Below, piece by piece: positions 6,830-16,109 of a DNA stretch of 64,000 bases (positions within the stretch are counted from its first letter, which is position 1; each line of letters begins with the position of its first letter). The position numbers and the translations under genes are program-made. Source of the stretch: Ignavibacteriales bacterium (lineage in GTDB: Bacteria; Bacteroidota; Ignavibacteria; Ignavibacteriales; Melioribacteraceae); NCBI GenBank assembly GCA_026390795.1, contig JAPLFG010000001.1, forward strand, positions 310,001 to 374,000, written 5' to 3'. The notes under the pieces were generated by a model. It saw only the letters and a program-made list of their open reading frames with translations. It made no database searches and was not told the DNA's origin.

Positions 6830-7742
6830 CAAATAATCTTTCAAGCTCGTCCAATGAATAAAATTCAATAATTAGTTCTCCGGCACCATCTTTTTTCTGC
6901 TTACACATTACTTTTGTCCCCAGTATCCCCTGAAGTTTACTTTCTAGGTCTTTCTGAGATAAACTGCTTAGATCGTTATACGGGACAGTAATTTTTTTCT
7001 TCTTAACATTTTTTGAATTAAGATATTTTCTTACAATCTCTTCAACTTTTCTTACGGACAAATTATGTTTTATAATTTTCTCAAGTATTTCCAGCTGAAG
7101 TATTTCATCGGGAAGATTGATCAGAGATCTTGCGTGACCTGAAGTAATTTCATTTTTAATAAGACTTTGTTGAATTTTTCCCGGCAACTTCAATAAACGA
7201 ATTGTGTTCGTCACTGTAGTTCTGTCTTTTCCAACTTTGAGTGCAATTTCTTCTTGAGATAAGTTACATTCATCCATCAATCTTTTATATGCATTTGCAA
7301 TTTCTATTGAGTTTAATTTTTCTCTCTGAATATTTTCAATAAGAGATAAAGCAAGCATCATTTCTTTAGTCTCAACATGAATAATATAAGCGGGAATTTC
7401 TTTTATTCCGACCTCTTTTGATGCGCGAAGTCTTCTTTCACCGGAGATAAGTTCGTAATGATCTTTAGATACACGCCGGACTGTAATCGGTTGAATCAAA
7501 CCGTTTTCAAGAATTGATTTTTTCAATTCATCGAGTGCTACCGGATCAAATTCAGTTCTAGGCTGATATGGATTTGGCGATATAAGATTTACAGAGATCT
7601 TTGCAAGAACATCGTTGGAAATTCCATCATCCTTCTGCAAATCTTTGTTTGATAATGCAACCGGTTTATCGAGTGTGTTTCTTGCTTGAGGATTTATTAA
7701 AGCATCCAATCCCCTACCGAGTCCTGGTTTTAAATTGCTCAA
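6795..7742 (-). CDS. parB: Chromosome partitioning protein ParB/Spo0J
   Basis: CTP-dependent DNA clamp that loads at parS and works with ParA in chromosome segregation. The N-terminal domain (residues 45-140) has the CTP-binding motifs [11 protein letters not shown] and [12 protein letters not shown], also ENIQREKLN. The helix-turn-helix (about 150-200) includes [24 protein letters not shown] and TSGHARSLI. The C-terminal dimerisation domain ends the 315-residue protein. The start overlaps the parA stop by 4 bp (ATGA-type coupling). I did not find a parS site in the window by eye. Confidence 0.96.
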   Translation of the reverse strand: MSNLKPGLGRGLDALINPQARNTLDKPVALSNKDLQKDDGISNDVLAKISVNLISPNPYQPRTEFDPVALDELKKSILENGLIQPITVRRVSKDHYELISGERRLRASKEVGIKEIPAYIIHVETKEMMLALSLIENIQREKLNSIEIANAYKRLMDECNLSQEEIALKVGKDRTTVTNTIRLLKLPGKIQQSLIKNEITSGHARSLINLPDEILQLEILEKIIKHNLSVRKVEEIVRKYLNSKNVKKKKITVPYNDLSSLSQKDLESKLQGILGTKVMCKQKKDGAGELIIEFYSLDELERLFELFEIIGKNYN

Positions 7743-8521
7743 TTGATATTCTTCTTTTGTTCGAGATTATTTCTTTGAATTAATTCCGATGCTAATGAGA
7801 TATAATTTTGCGCTCCGACCGAACTTGCATCATATAGAATTACCGGTTTGGAATGACTTGGAGCTTCCGAGAGTCTAACATTTCTATGAACTATAGTTTG
7901 AAACACTTTAGCTCCGAAATATTTTTTTACTTCTTCCACAACTTGATTGGATAGGCGAAGACGAGTATCGTACATCGTAAGCAATACACCTTCAATTGCA
8001 AGATCTTGGTTAAGATTTTTCTTAACAATATTTATTGTGTTTAATAATTGTCCTAATCCTTCCAAAGCAAAGTATTCGCACTGAACCGGGATTAGAACGG
8101 AATCGGCAGCGGTTAATGCGTTAAGTGTAAGTAATCCAAGCGAAGGTGGACAATCAATAAAAATAAAATCATATTGATCTTGAATTGATTTGATTGCTTT
8201 TTTAAGAAGGTATTCCCGTTCATCCATTGAAACCAATTCGACTTCCGCCCCAACAAGATCAATGGTGGATGGAAGTATATCGAGATACGGCATATATGTA
8301 TTCACAATACAATCCGATGCGTTTTCTATACCAATCAATGTTTGATAAACAGAAAATTTATAGTTCTCAACACCAAGACCAGATGTTGAATTTGCTTGGG
8401 GGTCGATATCAATAAGTAAAGTTTTAAATTCAGCAGCAGCAATTGATGCAGATAAATTAATCGCAGTTGTTGTCTTACCTACGCCGCCTTTTTGATTTGC
8501 TATAACAATAATTTTCGCCAT
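7739..8521 (-). CDS. parA: Chromosome partitioning ATPase ParA/Soj
   Basis: Walker-type ATPase driving chromosome or origin segregation with ParB. The deviant Walker A KGGVGKTT (residues 11-18) includes the signature lysine of the ParA/MinD class. [13 protein letters not shown] is the A' motif and [14 protein letters not shown] the Walker B/switch region. At 260 residues with no N-terminal DNA-binding extension it is the short chromosomal Soj type. First gene of the parA-parB-DUF5683 unit. The usual gidA/gidB and origin neighbours are not visible here. Confidence 0.96.
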   Translation of the reverse strand: MAKIIVIANQKGGVGKTTTAINLSASIAAAEFKTLLIDIDPQANSTSGLGVENYKFSVYQTLIGIENASDCIVNTYMPYLDILPSTIDLVGAEVELVSMDEREYLLKKAIKSIQDQYDFIFIDCPPSLGLLTLNALTAADSVLIPVQCEYFALEGLGQLLNTINIVKKNLNQDLAIEGVLLTMYDTRLRLSNQVVEEVKKYFGAKVFQTIVHRNVRLSEAPSHSKPVILYDASSVGAQNYISLASELIQRNNLEQKKNIN

Positions 8522-8556
8522 AAATAGAATTTTATCTCCAAAACGATAATAAAGAA

Positions 8557-9234
8557 TTATAAATCAATTTCCTGCCCAAAATTCATGACAATACATTTTT
8601 TACCAATTGATTCAACTTTTGTTTTAAATTCATTCGGATCTGCTTTAATAACATCAAAAGTATTGTAGTGCATTGGTATAGCAATTTTTGGGTTTGCTAG
8701 TTCAACAGCTTTTACAGCATCTGTAATTCCCATTGTAAAATTATCTCCAATCGGTAAAAGCATATAATCAAGTGAATTCATTTCGCCTATAAGTTTCATA
8801 TCATAAAATAAACCGGTATCTCCGGTGTGATAAATATTTTTTCCGTCAATCGAAAGGACAACTCCGGATGGTTCACCAGCATATTGGTTATCTGGAGTCA
8901 TAGAACCGTGGTGGGCGATCGTAAATTTTACACGACCGAAATCGAAATTGTGGCCGCCGCCAATATGCATATTATGAGCTTTAAATCCTTTACCTGCACA
9001 GTAGTTTGCAAGTTCATTAACACAGATAAAAAGTGAATTACACCTTTGTGCGATAGAAAATGCATCACCAATATGGTCTCCGTGAGCATGAGTCAAAATG
9101 ATATAATCTGCATTAACATCTTTCGATTTAATCACTGATGTCGGATTGCCGTCGAGAAACGGATCAATTAATATACTCTTTCCGGAATTTGTCGTTATCT
9201 GGAATGCAGAGTGAGAAAAATATTTTAATTTCAT
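8557..9234 (-). CDS. UPF0173-type metal-dependent hydrolase (metallo-beta-lactamase fold)
   Basis: Metallo-beta-lactamase-fold protein of the UPF0173 family (225 aa). The metal motif [11 protein letters not shown] is at about residues 49-59, with further ligands in AHHGSM, HTGDTGL and PMHYNTF. N-terminus FSHSAFQI and IDPFLDGNP match the family. Natural substrate unknown. An AGGAG site precedes the ATG by 7 nt. It stands upstream of parA by 35 bp on the same strand and could be the first gene of that transcript. Confidence 0.9.
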   Translation of the reverse strand: MKLKYFSHSAFQITTNSGKSILIDPFLDGNPTSVIKSKDVNADYIILTHAHGDHIGDAFSIAQRCNSLFICVNELANYCAGKGFKAHNMHIGGGHNFDFGRVKFTIAHHGSMTPDNQYAGEPSGVVLSIDGKNIYHTGDTGLFYDMKLIGEMNSLDYMLLPIGDNFTMGITDAVKAVELANPKIAIPMHYNTFDVIKADPNEFKTKVESIGKKCIVMNFGQEIDL

Positions 9235-9394
9235 TTTTCACTCCTGATTAAGTATAAAAAAATATTTAATGCATTATTGAAGATAAATTTAGTCATTTCC
9301 ATTTTAATAAATCTTGTAACCTTTTTTTCCCTATTTAACTATTACAATTTCCCATCTGTTATTTATGCATAATGGATTTTATTATTACACAAGA

Positions 9395-10246
9395 TCAAGA
9401 TTCAAAATTAGATTTAGTTTTTTTTTGTTTAAAGATGTTTTTGATTCCCCGTGCAATTGTACTAAAAGAATTTCGTTTAGAAGTGTGCATGGCATTAGAA
9501 AGATAATATCTTAAACCTTCTTTTGATAAGCCGGATTTTAATTTTCCATTTTCTGCAACGGAGATTCCCCCGGTTTCTTCAGAAACAATTACACTAATGA
9601 CATCGGCTTGTTCTGAAATTCCGATTCCTGCTCGGTGACGCATTCCCAGCGGTAATCCATCCTTAGTAGTCTCTATTGTAAGAGGCAATGTACACCGGAC
9701 TGCTTCCACAATGTCGTTATTAATAATTACGGCTCCGTCATGCAATGCAGAACGTGGAAAGAAAATTGATAACAATAAATTTTTGGACAATTTTGCATTT
9801 ATGATTTCTCCGGATTCAACTACACCCCGTATTCCGACTGATCTCACAACAACCATTAATGCGCCGTGTTGATGCTGTGCAAGTTCGAAAGCTGCTTCCG
9901 AAATTATATCGGCAATATTTGCTTCATCCTTGTTAATAAATATTCTCACAAAAGGATTTCTGCCTAGATGTACTAAAAGCCTTCTGATTTCGGGTTGAAA
10001 TAAAATAACAAATGCGATTACCCAAATATCGGAAAGTAATTTTAATAACCAGCCGAGTGCCTTAAAGTTTGCCGCTTGAGTTAAGAAAGAAAGAATTAAT
10101 ACAAGTATCAATCCGTAAAATATTTGAGAAGCAATAGTACCGCGAATAACGTTATAGACTTTGTAAAAAACCAGTGTTACAAATAATATATCTATCAAAT
10201 CAAGTAGGGTAACCGAGAGAAATCCTATTTTGAAAAGCTCAATCAT
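9395..10246 (-). CDS. cdaA: Diadenylate cyclase CdaA
   Basis: Membrane-anchored enzyme making cyclic di-AMP from two ATP. Three N-terminal membrane helices (about residues 10-90) precede the DAC domain, whose hallmarks are HDGAVII and the nucleotide-binding RHRAGIGISEQADV followed by SEETGGISVAENG. The frame opens at 10270, but the ATG at 10244-10246, one base after the folP stop codon, is the more likely start (283 aa) and implies translational coupling. A folP-cdaA order is common in Bacteroidota. No CdaR regulator gene follows; the downstream 160 bp are gene-free. Confidence 0.94.
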   Translation of the reverse strand: MIELFKIGFLSVTLLDLIDILFVTLVFYKVYNVIRGTIASQIFYGLILVLILSFLTQAANFKALGWLLKLLSDIWVIAFVILFQPEIRRLLVHLGRNPFVRIFINKDEANIADIISEAAFELAQHQHGALMVVVRSVGIRGVVESGEIINAKLSKNLLLSIFFPRSALHDGAVIINNDIVEAVRCTLPLTIETTKDGLPLGMRHRAGIGISEQADVISVIVSEETGGISVAENGKLKSGLSKEGLRYYLSNAMHTSKRNSFSTIARGIKNIFKQKKTKSNFES

Positions 10247-10247
10247 C

Positions 10248-11432
10248 TTAAACCAATTCCGGATTATCAATTAAGCTGTTAATTCTTGATGCTTGTAGTG
10301 TATATTTAACATCGTGCGTTCGAATGAAACGGGCTCCATTTTTTATCGCGATTGTTTCGGCGACAACAGTTGAATTTCCCCTTTCATCAATTTTCAAGTT
10401 CATCGACTTTCCTAAAAATGATTTTCTTGAGACACCAATAAGAATTGGATGACCGATTCCCTTAAATTCATTCAATCGTTTGATAATTTCGAAGTTGTCT
10501 GAAATCCTTTTTCCAAAACCAATTCCGGGATCTATAATTATATTTTTAATCCCGGCTTTTTTTGCTTGATCAACTTTTAAATCAAGATAATCATAAATCT
10601 CAGAAACAACATCTTCGTAAGAAGGATCTTGCTGCATTGATTTTGGGTTCCCTTTCATGTGCATCAGAACCATTATAGCGTTAAACTGCTTTACAACATT
10701 TAGCATTTGATCATCGGCAGTGAATGAACTTATATCATTAACTATTTTTACACCGCATTTCAATGCTTCGTAAGCCACTTTTGATTTGATAGTATCGATC
10801 GATAGGATTGCATCTTTTTTCTCTTTCAAGATTTCTTGAATTACAGGTATTACCCGATTTAATTCTTCTTCTTCACTTATGGAGTCCGATCCGGGTCTGC
10901 TCGATTCACCGCCGATATCCAAAATATCAGCCCCTTCTTCCAGTAATGTTATGGCGTGATCTACGGCAGCTTTCTTGTCTAAATATTTTCCGCCATCAGA
11001 AAAAGAATCCGGTGTAACATTTAATATCCCCATTACATACGAATGGTCCATCAAAAAACTTTTATGCGCAATATTCAAAATATGATTTTCATATTCAGTA
11101 ATATTTCTGACAGTTCTTGCAACTTTTAAACCGAGTTCTTCATTTCCGATGGCAATAATTTCTTTTGACAATTCTTCAAATATACCGTAGTAGCCAAGTA
11201 CGAGTAAGTCGCATGAAGTATCACCCTTTTTACCGGTATTGTAACAGATTTCTTTGTTAGTCAAAATTATTTTTTTAATGTTCTGCGCAAGTTTAAAATC
11301 AATCCCGCGTATTTCAATTCCAACGAGATCTTTTTCGTAAAGTTCACGGAAGATATTATACTTAATGCTATACCGTTTAAATACGTTCGGATAGAATATG
11401 TCTACAAGTTGAATAGTCAATCGTACCCTCAA
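10248..11432 (-). CDS. folP: Dihydropteroate synthase with N-terminal extension
   Basis: Folate synthesis enzyme joining p-aminobenzoate to hydroxymethyl-dihydropterin pyrophosphate. The catalytic TIM barrel begins near residue 130 with SYVMGILNVTPDSFSDGG; further signatures are ADILDIGGESSRPGS, SIDTIKS, NDISSF, IIIDPGIGFGK and GVSRKSFLG. About 125 residues precede the barrel and match no part of the standard enzyme, making 394 rather than about 280 residues; the extension resembles extended DHPS forms of some anaerobes. The only start codon consistent with the frame near the 5' end is a TTG at 11430-11432. Followed at once by cdaA. Confidence 0.93.
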   Translation of the reverse strand: MRVRLTIQLVDIFYPNVFKRYSIKYNIFRELYEKDLVGIEIRGIDFKLAQNIKKIILTNKEICYNTGKKGDTSCDLLVLGYYGIFEELSKEIIAIGNEELGLKVARTVRNITEYENHILNIAHKSFLMDHSYVMGILNVTPDSFSDGGKYLDKKAAVDHAITLLEEGADILDIGGESSRPGSDSISEEEELNRVIPVIQEILKEKKDAILSIDTIKSKVAYEALKCGVKIVNDISSFTADDQMLNVVKQFNAIMVLMHMKGNPKSMQQDPSYEDVVSEIYDYLDLKVDQAKKAGIKNIIIDPGIGFGKRISDNFEIIKRLNEFKGIGHPILIGVSRKSFLGKSMNLKIDERGNSTVVAETIAIKNGARFIRTHDVKYTLQASRINSLIDNPELV

Positions 11433-11532
11433 TTAATAAATATTACAATACAAAGCTTGATTACATGAATAAGCAGAATCACTTTCTTAAGATAAAAAAA
11501 TAATTTGAATGGATTAAAGAAAAGTATTAGAA

Positions 11533-11551
11533 ATCGCTACGATTAAGCGAT
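11533..11551 (-). terminator. Weak hairpin at the end of rpe
   Basis: ATCGCT (11533-11538) and AGCGAT (11546-11551) form a 6-bp stem that encloses the rpe stop codon in its loop, followed on the minus strand by TTTCTAATACTTTTCTTT. The short stem makes it a tentative intrinsic terminator. Confidence 0.35.
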
Positions 11552-12205
11552 AAGGTTCTTCAATTCTACAGTAGCTGCAGTAATGTTATCTTTGCCGTAA
11601 ATTGAATTACCGATCACGAATACATCGCATCCAGCACTTGACAAAGCCTTAATATTTTCAGTGCCAATACCGCCGTCAACTTCAATCAAAAAATCAGCAT
11701 GGGTGCTATTACGAAGTGAGACCAGTTCTTTAATTTTTTTAAAAGAGTTATCTATGAATTTTTGTCCGCCGAAACCGGGATTAACCGACATAACCAAAAT
11801 CATGTCAACAATACTTATTATTTCTGTTAAGGTTGCAATTGGTGTGGATGGGTTAATAGCAACACCAGCTTTAGCTCCAAGCTCATGTATCATGGTTATT
11901 GTTCTATTCAGATGAACTACTTCTTCCTGATGAACGGTTACCAAGTTGGCACCCGATTCTATAAATTTTTCTATCAAAGAATCCGGATCCTTGACCATCA
12001 AATGTACATCAATCGGGAGTCTAGTTGATTTGCGAACCGCTTGTATAATTACCGGACCGAAAGTTAAACTCGGTACAAATTTCCCATCCATAATATCGCA
12101 GTGAATCCAATTTGCCCCTCCGATTTCAACTGCTCTAATCTGTTGAGAAAGGTTTGAAAAATCGGCTGTTAGAATTGAAGGCGCTATAATTTTTTGATTG
12201 CTCAT
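11543..12205 (-). CDS. rpe: Ribulose-phosphate 3-epimerase
   Basis: Pentose phosphate enzyme interconverting ribulose-5-phosphate and xylulose-5-phosphate; TIM barrel with a divalent metal. Family signatures in order: IAPSILTADFSNL, HCDIMDGKFVPSLTFGP (metal His and catalytic Asp), DVHLMVKDP, VMSVNPGFGGQKFI and EVDGGI with the second catalytic Asp, then VIGNSIYG at the phosphate site. Length 220 aa is standard. It lies 10 bp downstream of the PASTA protein gene on the same strand and is probably co-transcribed with it. Confidence 0.97.
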   Translation of the reverse strand: MSNQKIIAPSILTADFSNLSQQIRAVEIGGANWIHCDIMDGKFVPSLTFGPVIIQAVRKSTRLPIDVHLMVKDPDSLIEKFIESGANLVTVHQEEVVHLNRTITMIHELGAKAGVAINPSTPIATLTEIISIVDMILVMSVNPGFGGQKFIDNSFKKIKELVSLRNSTHADFLIEVDGGIGTENIKALSSAGCDVFVIGNSIYGKDNITAATVELKNLIA

Positions 12206-12215
12206 TTAATCTCGC

Positions 12216-12944
12216 TTATTTACTTCGATACAAAACTACATTGACACTATCGCCGATTTTGACAAGCGTATCTTCACTTGGCTCTTGATCTGCAATTGTG
12301 TTTGGTAAAAATGAAGATGAATAAATGTAAATTCTATTTCCCAACCTAAGAGAATTAGACTTTAAAATATTTTCAGCTTCTGATAAAGATTTGGATAAAA
12401 GATTTGGAACACGGACCATTCCGATTTTGGGTCCGACACTAATTTTAATATTAATTGTTGATCCTTTTGCAATTTCTCTTCCTTCCATATATTGCTGTTC
12501 AACAATTATATCCGAAGGAAATTCTGATTCGACGGAATCAATTTTACCGACAATCAAACCCAATCTTTCCAAAGATAGAGTTGCATCCCGTAATGTTTTG
12601 CTAATTAAAGACGGCACTCTAATCATCGGATCGCCACCGCTAACAGTCAAGTATATTCTGCGGTTTTCTTTAACAATTACACCGGCTTCCGGTTTTTGAA
12701 ATATTACTTCATTCTTCTGAAATTTTTCATCGAAACGGGATGTCTGAACGATTGGATTAAAATTTGCATCTTGAAGGATTTTAATAGCTTCATCTTTATT
12801 TTTGCCGATAACATTCGGAACTTTACTTTCCGTTCCGCTTACGTAATAAGGTAAAAATACGTCATCAATAAGAATGAAAGCGGCGAAAAATATAGCGAAT
12901 ATGATGAGTAGCTTATACCAGAATTTTTTGTTTGGCATTTTCAT
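12216..12944 (-). CDS. Membrane-anchored protein with three PASTA domains
   Basis: One N-terminal membrane helix (residues 10-28) is followed by an extracytoplasmic part of three PASTA repeats, beginning at KVPNVIGKNKDEAI (about 42), RVPSLISKTLRDAT (about 110) and RVPNLLSKSLSEAE (about 178). PASTA domains bind peptidoglycan or muropeptides and usually sit on Ser/Thr kinases or penicillin-binding proteins; here there is no catalytic domain. Such stand-alone proteins occur in Bacteroidota. It probably follows cell-wall material in the periplasm. Upstream is the divergent promoter region shared with the sugar nucleotidyltransferase. Confidence 0.88.
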   Translation of the reverse strand: MKMPNKKFWYKLLIIFAIFFAAFILIDDVFLPYYVSGTESKVPNVIGKNKDEAIKILQDANFNPIVQTSRFDEKFQKNEVIFQKPEAGVIVKENRRIYLTVSGGDPMIRVPSLISKTLRDATLSLERLGLIVGKIDSVESEFPSDIIVEQQYMEGREIAKGSTINIKISVGPKIGMVRVPNLLSKSLSEAENILKSNSLRLGNRIYIYSSSFLPNTIADQEPSEDTLVKIGDSVNVVLYRSK

Positions 12945-13086
12945 ATCTGAAATATATCAAACAGAAACCTTATCACAAAATATTTCCGGATGCTTCTCTT
13001 TAATTAATGATTTTTGCTTCTAGCCAATATTTTTGATTAATTTATTGCAGTAATCAAAATCAATATTAATATCTGATAGAGAAAGA

Positions 13087-14346
13087 ATGAAAACAGCATT
13101 GTGCATTTTTGAAGATGAAGGGTTCCGGAATTTTCTTCCACTTACTTATACACGCCCGGTTTATGATTTGCGATGCGGAATATTAACTATTCGCGAAAAA
13201 ATAGCTGCTCGTTTTTCGATGTATGAATTAGTTCTTCACACACGAGATTATTTGAAAAATATAGTTAAAGAACAGAATCAAAAAATAGCAGTTAATGAAT
13301 TTACTGCTCCAAATATTTTGTTTGTCAATGGTCGCCTACTGGCTGGAATAACTTCAGTAACTCAAATTAAGAAAATGAAGGATAATTCAATTCTGTTAGC
13401 AAAAGACGGGTCAGTTATTACTGCAAAACTTTCGGGCAATTATCTGAAAAAACTAATTGAGAATAAAAAGGAATTCCTCCCTTTTCACATTCTCGAGAAT
13501 ATTAATAAAATCGAAACTGACTTGGATTTGATCAAATACACTTGGGAACTGGTTAATATAAACGGTGTAGAGATAAATAATGACTATGATCTGCTGGTGA
13601 AGAAAATTCAAAAAATTGAGGCAAGAAAGTTTCCATCCGTTGAATTTAAGAACAAGAAAAAAATATTTATCAATAAGGATTCTGCTATTGATCCCTTTGT
13701 ATTTATCGATGCATCAGATGGTCAGGTATATATCGGCAAACATGTTCATATTATGTCGCATACGTATATTCAAGGACCGGTATACATTGGCGATAATTCA
13801 ATTATAAAAAGCGGTGCGTCAATATATCACAACACAAGTATTGGAGAAGTTTGCAGAGTCGGTGGCGAAGTAGAATCGTCAATCATTCAATCATATTCCA
13901 ATAAACAGCACGAAGGATTTCTCGGTCATTCATATCTAGGAAGCTGGATAAATATTGGGGCAAGTACAAACAACAGTGATCTTAAAAATAATTATGATAA
14001 TATTTCTGTTTTACTGAACGGTAAACCTGTCGATACCGGATCTAAATTTATTGGATTGATGATGGGCGACCATTCTAAAACCGCAATTAATACAATGTTC
14101 AACACCGGGACAATAGTTGGTGTAGCTTGCAATATTTTTGGTTCGGGTTTTCCTCCGCGTTACATCCCATCTTTTAGCTGGGGCGGATCCGATTTTCTAA
14201 AAACAAACGATCTGAATAAAACCGTGGAAACTGCAAAGATTGTTTTGCAGAGAAGAAAATTAAATCTAACACTTAATGGTGAAGACCTTTTAAGAAAAGT
14301 ATTTGACCTAACAACTGAAGAAAGATTGTTAAAGTTGAAGTCATAA
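13087..14346 (+). CDS. Putative sugar nucleotidyltransferase (GlmU-like, left-handed beta-helix C-terminus)
   Basis: A 419-residue protein of the GlmU-related family found in Bacteroidota. The N-terminal part (1-200) begins ALCIFEDEGFRNFLPLTYTRPVYDLRCG, in the place of a nucleotidyltransferase domain but without the classical GxGTRM motif. From residue about 200 come hexapeptide repeats typical of a left-handed beta helix (VYIGKHVHI, VYIGDNSIIKSGASIYHN), then GHSYLGSWINIGAST and GLMMGDHSKTAINT, which resemble the GlmU acetyltransferase active-site region. A sugar-1-phosphate nucleotidyl- or acyl-transferase role in envelope sugar supply is inferred. Confidence 0.82.
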   Translation: MKTALCIFEDEGFRNFLPLTYTRPVYDLRCGILTIREKIAARFSMYELVLHTRDYLKNIVKEQNQKIAVNEFTAPNILFVNGRLLAGITSVTQIKKMKDNSILLAKDGSVITAKLSGNYLKKLIENKKEFLPFHILENINKIETDLDLIKYTWELVNINGVEINNDYDLLVKKIQKIEARKFPSVEFKNKKKIFINKDSAIDPFVFIDASDGQVYIGKHVHIMSHTYIQGPVYIGDNSIIKSGASIYHNTSIGEVCRVGGEVESSIIQSYSNKQHEGFLGHSYLGSWINIGASTNNSDLKNNYDNISVLLNGKPVDTGSKFIGLMMGDHSKTAINTMFNTGTIVGVACNIFGSGFPPRYIPSFSWGGSDFLKTNDLNKTVETAKIVLQRRKLNLTLNGEDLLRKVFDLTTEERLLKLKS

Positions 14347-14382
14347 TTTCCGTCAATAATTGATCATCCAATCCAGCCAGAT

Positions 14383-15993
14383 ATGTATAAAAATTACTTC
14401 TATCTTTTCAGATGCATGCAGCAATTGGAACCGATAATCTGCGGTAAACAAATTGTTGAGGCTTATACGCAGGAAAGAGACAAACTATTCTTTCACATCC
14501 CTCTTGATGGTAAACCAGATTTTCATGTGGTAGTCTCAACAAATCTTCAGCAGCCGTATATTTCCACTAAAGATGAACATCATAAAGCAAAAAAGAATAC
14601 TATAAATTTTTTCAGTGAATTATTTCCTTCCACTATTGAATATCTTCATATTGCAATTGGAGACCGTGTGGTTCAGATTTGTCTGAATAACGGAATAATA
14701 ACTATTGTTTTCAAAGGTGGGCAAAGCAACATATTCTATGCTGAGAATAAAAATATTACGCACTCCTTCAAAAAGAATTCCCCTCAAGAAAAGAAGAAAC
14801 ATGAAGATGAAATCGCGAAATTAAATTTTACTAGTTCTCTTGTAACACTTTATGAAGCCATAGGAAATATGACCGATGACAGTGGCATAAAAAAAATGCC
14901 CTTTATCGGGAAAGATATTATAACAGAAACTGAATCACGACCCGGCAGTTTCAAAAAAAATCTTTTTGATGTTCTTGACGATATCAACCATGAGATAATT
15001 GTTGTTTATTTCGATGAGAATGCAAATAAGCCAAAGTTTCATCCGAAGAGATTTAAAAGCGCAAATATCCTGGAAGATCATTCTGAATTTGTCAATTACT
15101 TTGATGCATTAAATAAATATTTCGCCCTCTCCTATTCTCAATCTAGAGTAAAAGATGTGAGAAGAGAAATCGAAAATTTCCTAACAAAGCAAATTGAATC
15201 TCTTTCTCACAAGTTGAACAATCTGAAAATTCGAGTAGATTCGGGTTCGAAAGAAACTATTTATCATCATTACGGTGATTTATTACTTGCAAATATTAAA
15301 TTATTGCATAAGGGACTAAAAGAAATAATAGTGAGTGATTATATCTCCGGTGAAGAACTGAAAATAATCCTTGACGAAAAACTTTCACCGCATCAGAATG
15401 TAGACCGTTACTACGATAAATCCAGATCCGAAAAAATAGAATATCAGAAATCAAAAGAATTGCTGAGTTATAATCAAAAGGAATTCGAGCGGATAGTAAA
15501 AATTAGAACAAGGTTTGAATTAACCGAAGAACAAGATCAACTCTTAAAAATAAAAAAAGAATTAAAAATGAAATCTCAAGTGATGCAAGATGATGAGAAA
15601 AAGGATAAATATTCGTTCCGTCATTTTTTATTAGAAAGTAAGTACCATATTTACGTTGGTAAGGATAGTAAGAATAACGATATTCTAACCACTAAATTTG
15701 CCAAACAGAATGATTTTTGGTTCCACGCACGCTCAGTATCTGGTTCGCATGTTGTTTTGAGAGTTGAAAACACAAAAGAAGTAGTACCAAAGAATATATT
15801 GCAGAAAGCCGCATCAGTTGCAGCATTTTACAGCAAAGCTAAGACTTCTAAAGTTGTTCCAGTTACTTATACTTTGAAAAAATATGTGAACAAAAACCAG
15901 AGACATGAACCGGGTCAAGTAACTGTTACAAAAGAAAATGTTTTACTGGTAAAACCCGAAATTCCAAAGGATTGTGAAGTGGTGATTGAATAA
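14383..15993 (+). CDS. NFACT family protein (RqcH/Rqc2-like)
   Basis: Homologue of the bacterial Rqc2 family (formerly fibronectin-binding protein A), which binds obstructed 50S subunits and recruits tRNA-Ala for C-terminal tailing. The N-terminal NFACT-N domain covers about residues 1-200, a long charged helical coiled-coil region 240-400 follows, and the NFACT-R domain starts at about 415 with FLLESKYHIYVGKDSKNNDILTT and HARSVSGSHVVLR. At 536 residues it is full length. The N-terminal half is more divergent than the C-terminal half, so whether it still performs Ala-tailing cannot be told. It follows the nucleotidyltransferase gene by 36 bp. Confidence 0.88.
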   Translation: MYKNYFYLFRCMQQLEPIICGKQIVEAYTQERDKLFFHIPLDGKPDFHVVVSTNLQQPYISTKDEHHKAKKNTINFFSELFPSTIEYLHIAIGDRVVQICLNNGIITIVFKGGQSNIFYAENKNITHSFKKNSPQEKKKHEDEIAKLNFTSSLVTLYEAIGNMTDDSGIKKMPFIGKDIITETESRPGSFKKNLFDVLDDINHEIIVVYFDENANKPKFHPKRFKSANILEDHSEFVNYFDALNKYFALSYSQSRVKDVRREIENFLTKQIESLSHKLNNLKIRVDSGSKETIYHHYGDLLLANIKLLHKGLKEIIVSDYISGEELKIILDEKLSPHQNVDRYYDKSRSEKIEYQKSKELLSYNQKEFERIVKIRTRFELTEEQDQLLKIKKELKMKSQVMQDDEKKDKYSFRHFLLESKYHIYVGKDSKNNDILTTKFAKQNDFWFHARSVSGSHVVLRVENTKEVVPKNILQKAASVAAFYSKAKTSKVVPVTYTLKKYVNKNQRHEPGQVTVTKENVLLVKPEIPKDCEVVIE

Positions 15994-16109
15994 AGATTCT
16001 TAACAACTACCTCATTGATGGAGTAAGAGATTCTTCGTAAATTGAATTATGAATTGAGAAGAGATTTCTTCCAATAAGGATGGGTTATTAAAATAAATTC
16101 GGTTATTGA

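Noticed and set aside
13005-13040. Bacteroidetes-type -7 box (TATTTTTG) upstream of the sugar nucleotidyltransferase
   Set aside because: No -33 TTTG at the required distance (about 19-21 bp), and whether this lineage uses that consensus is unknown.
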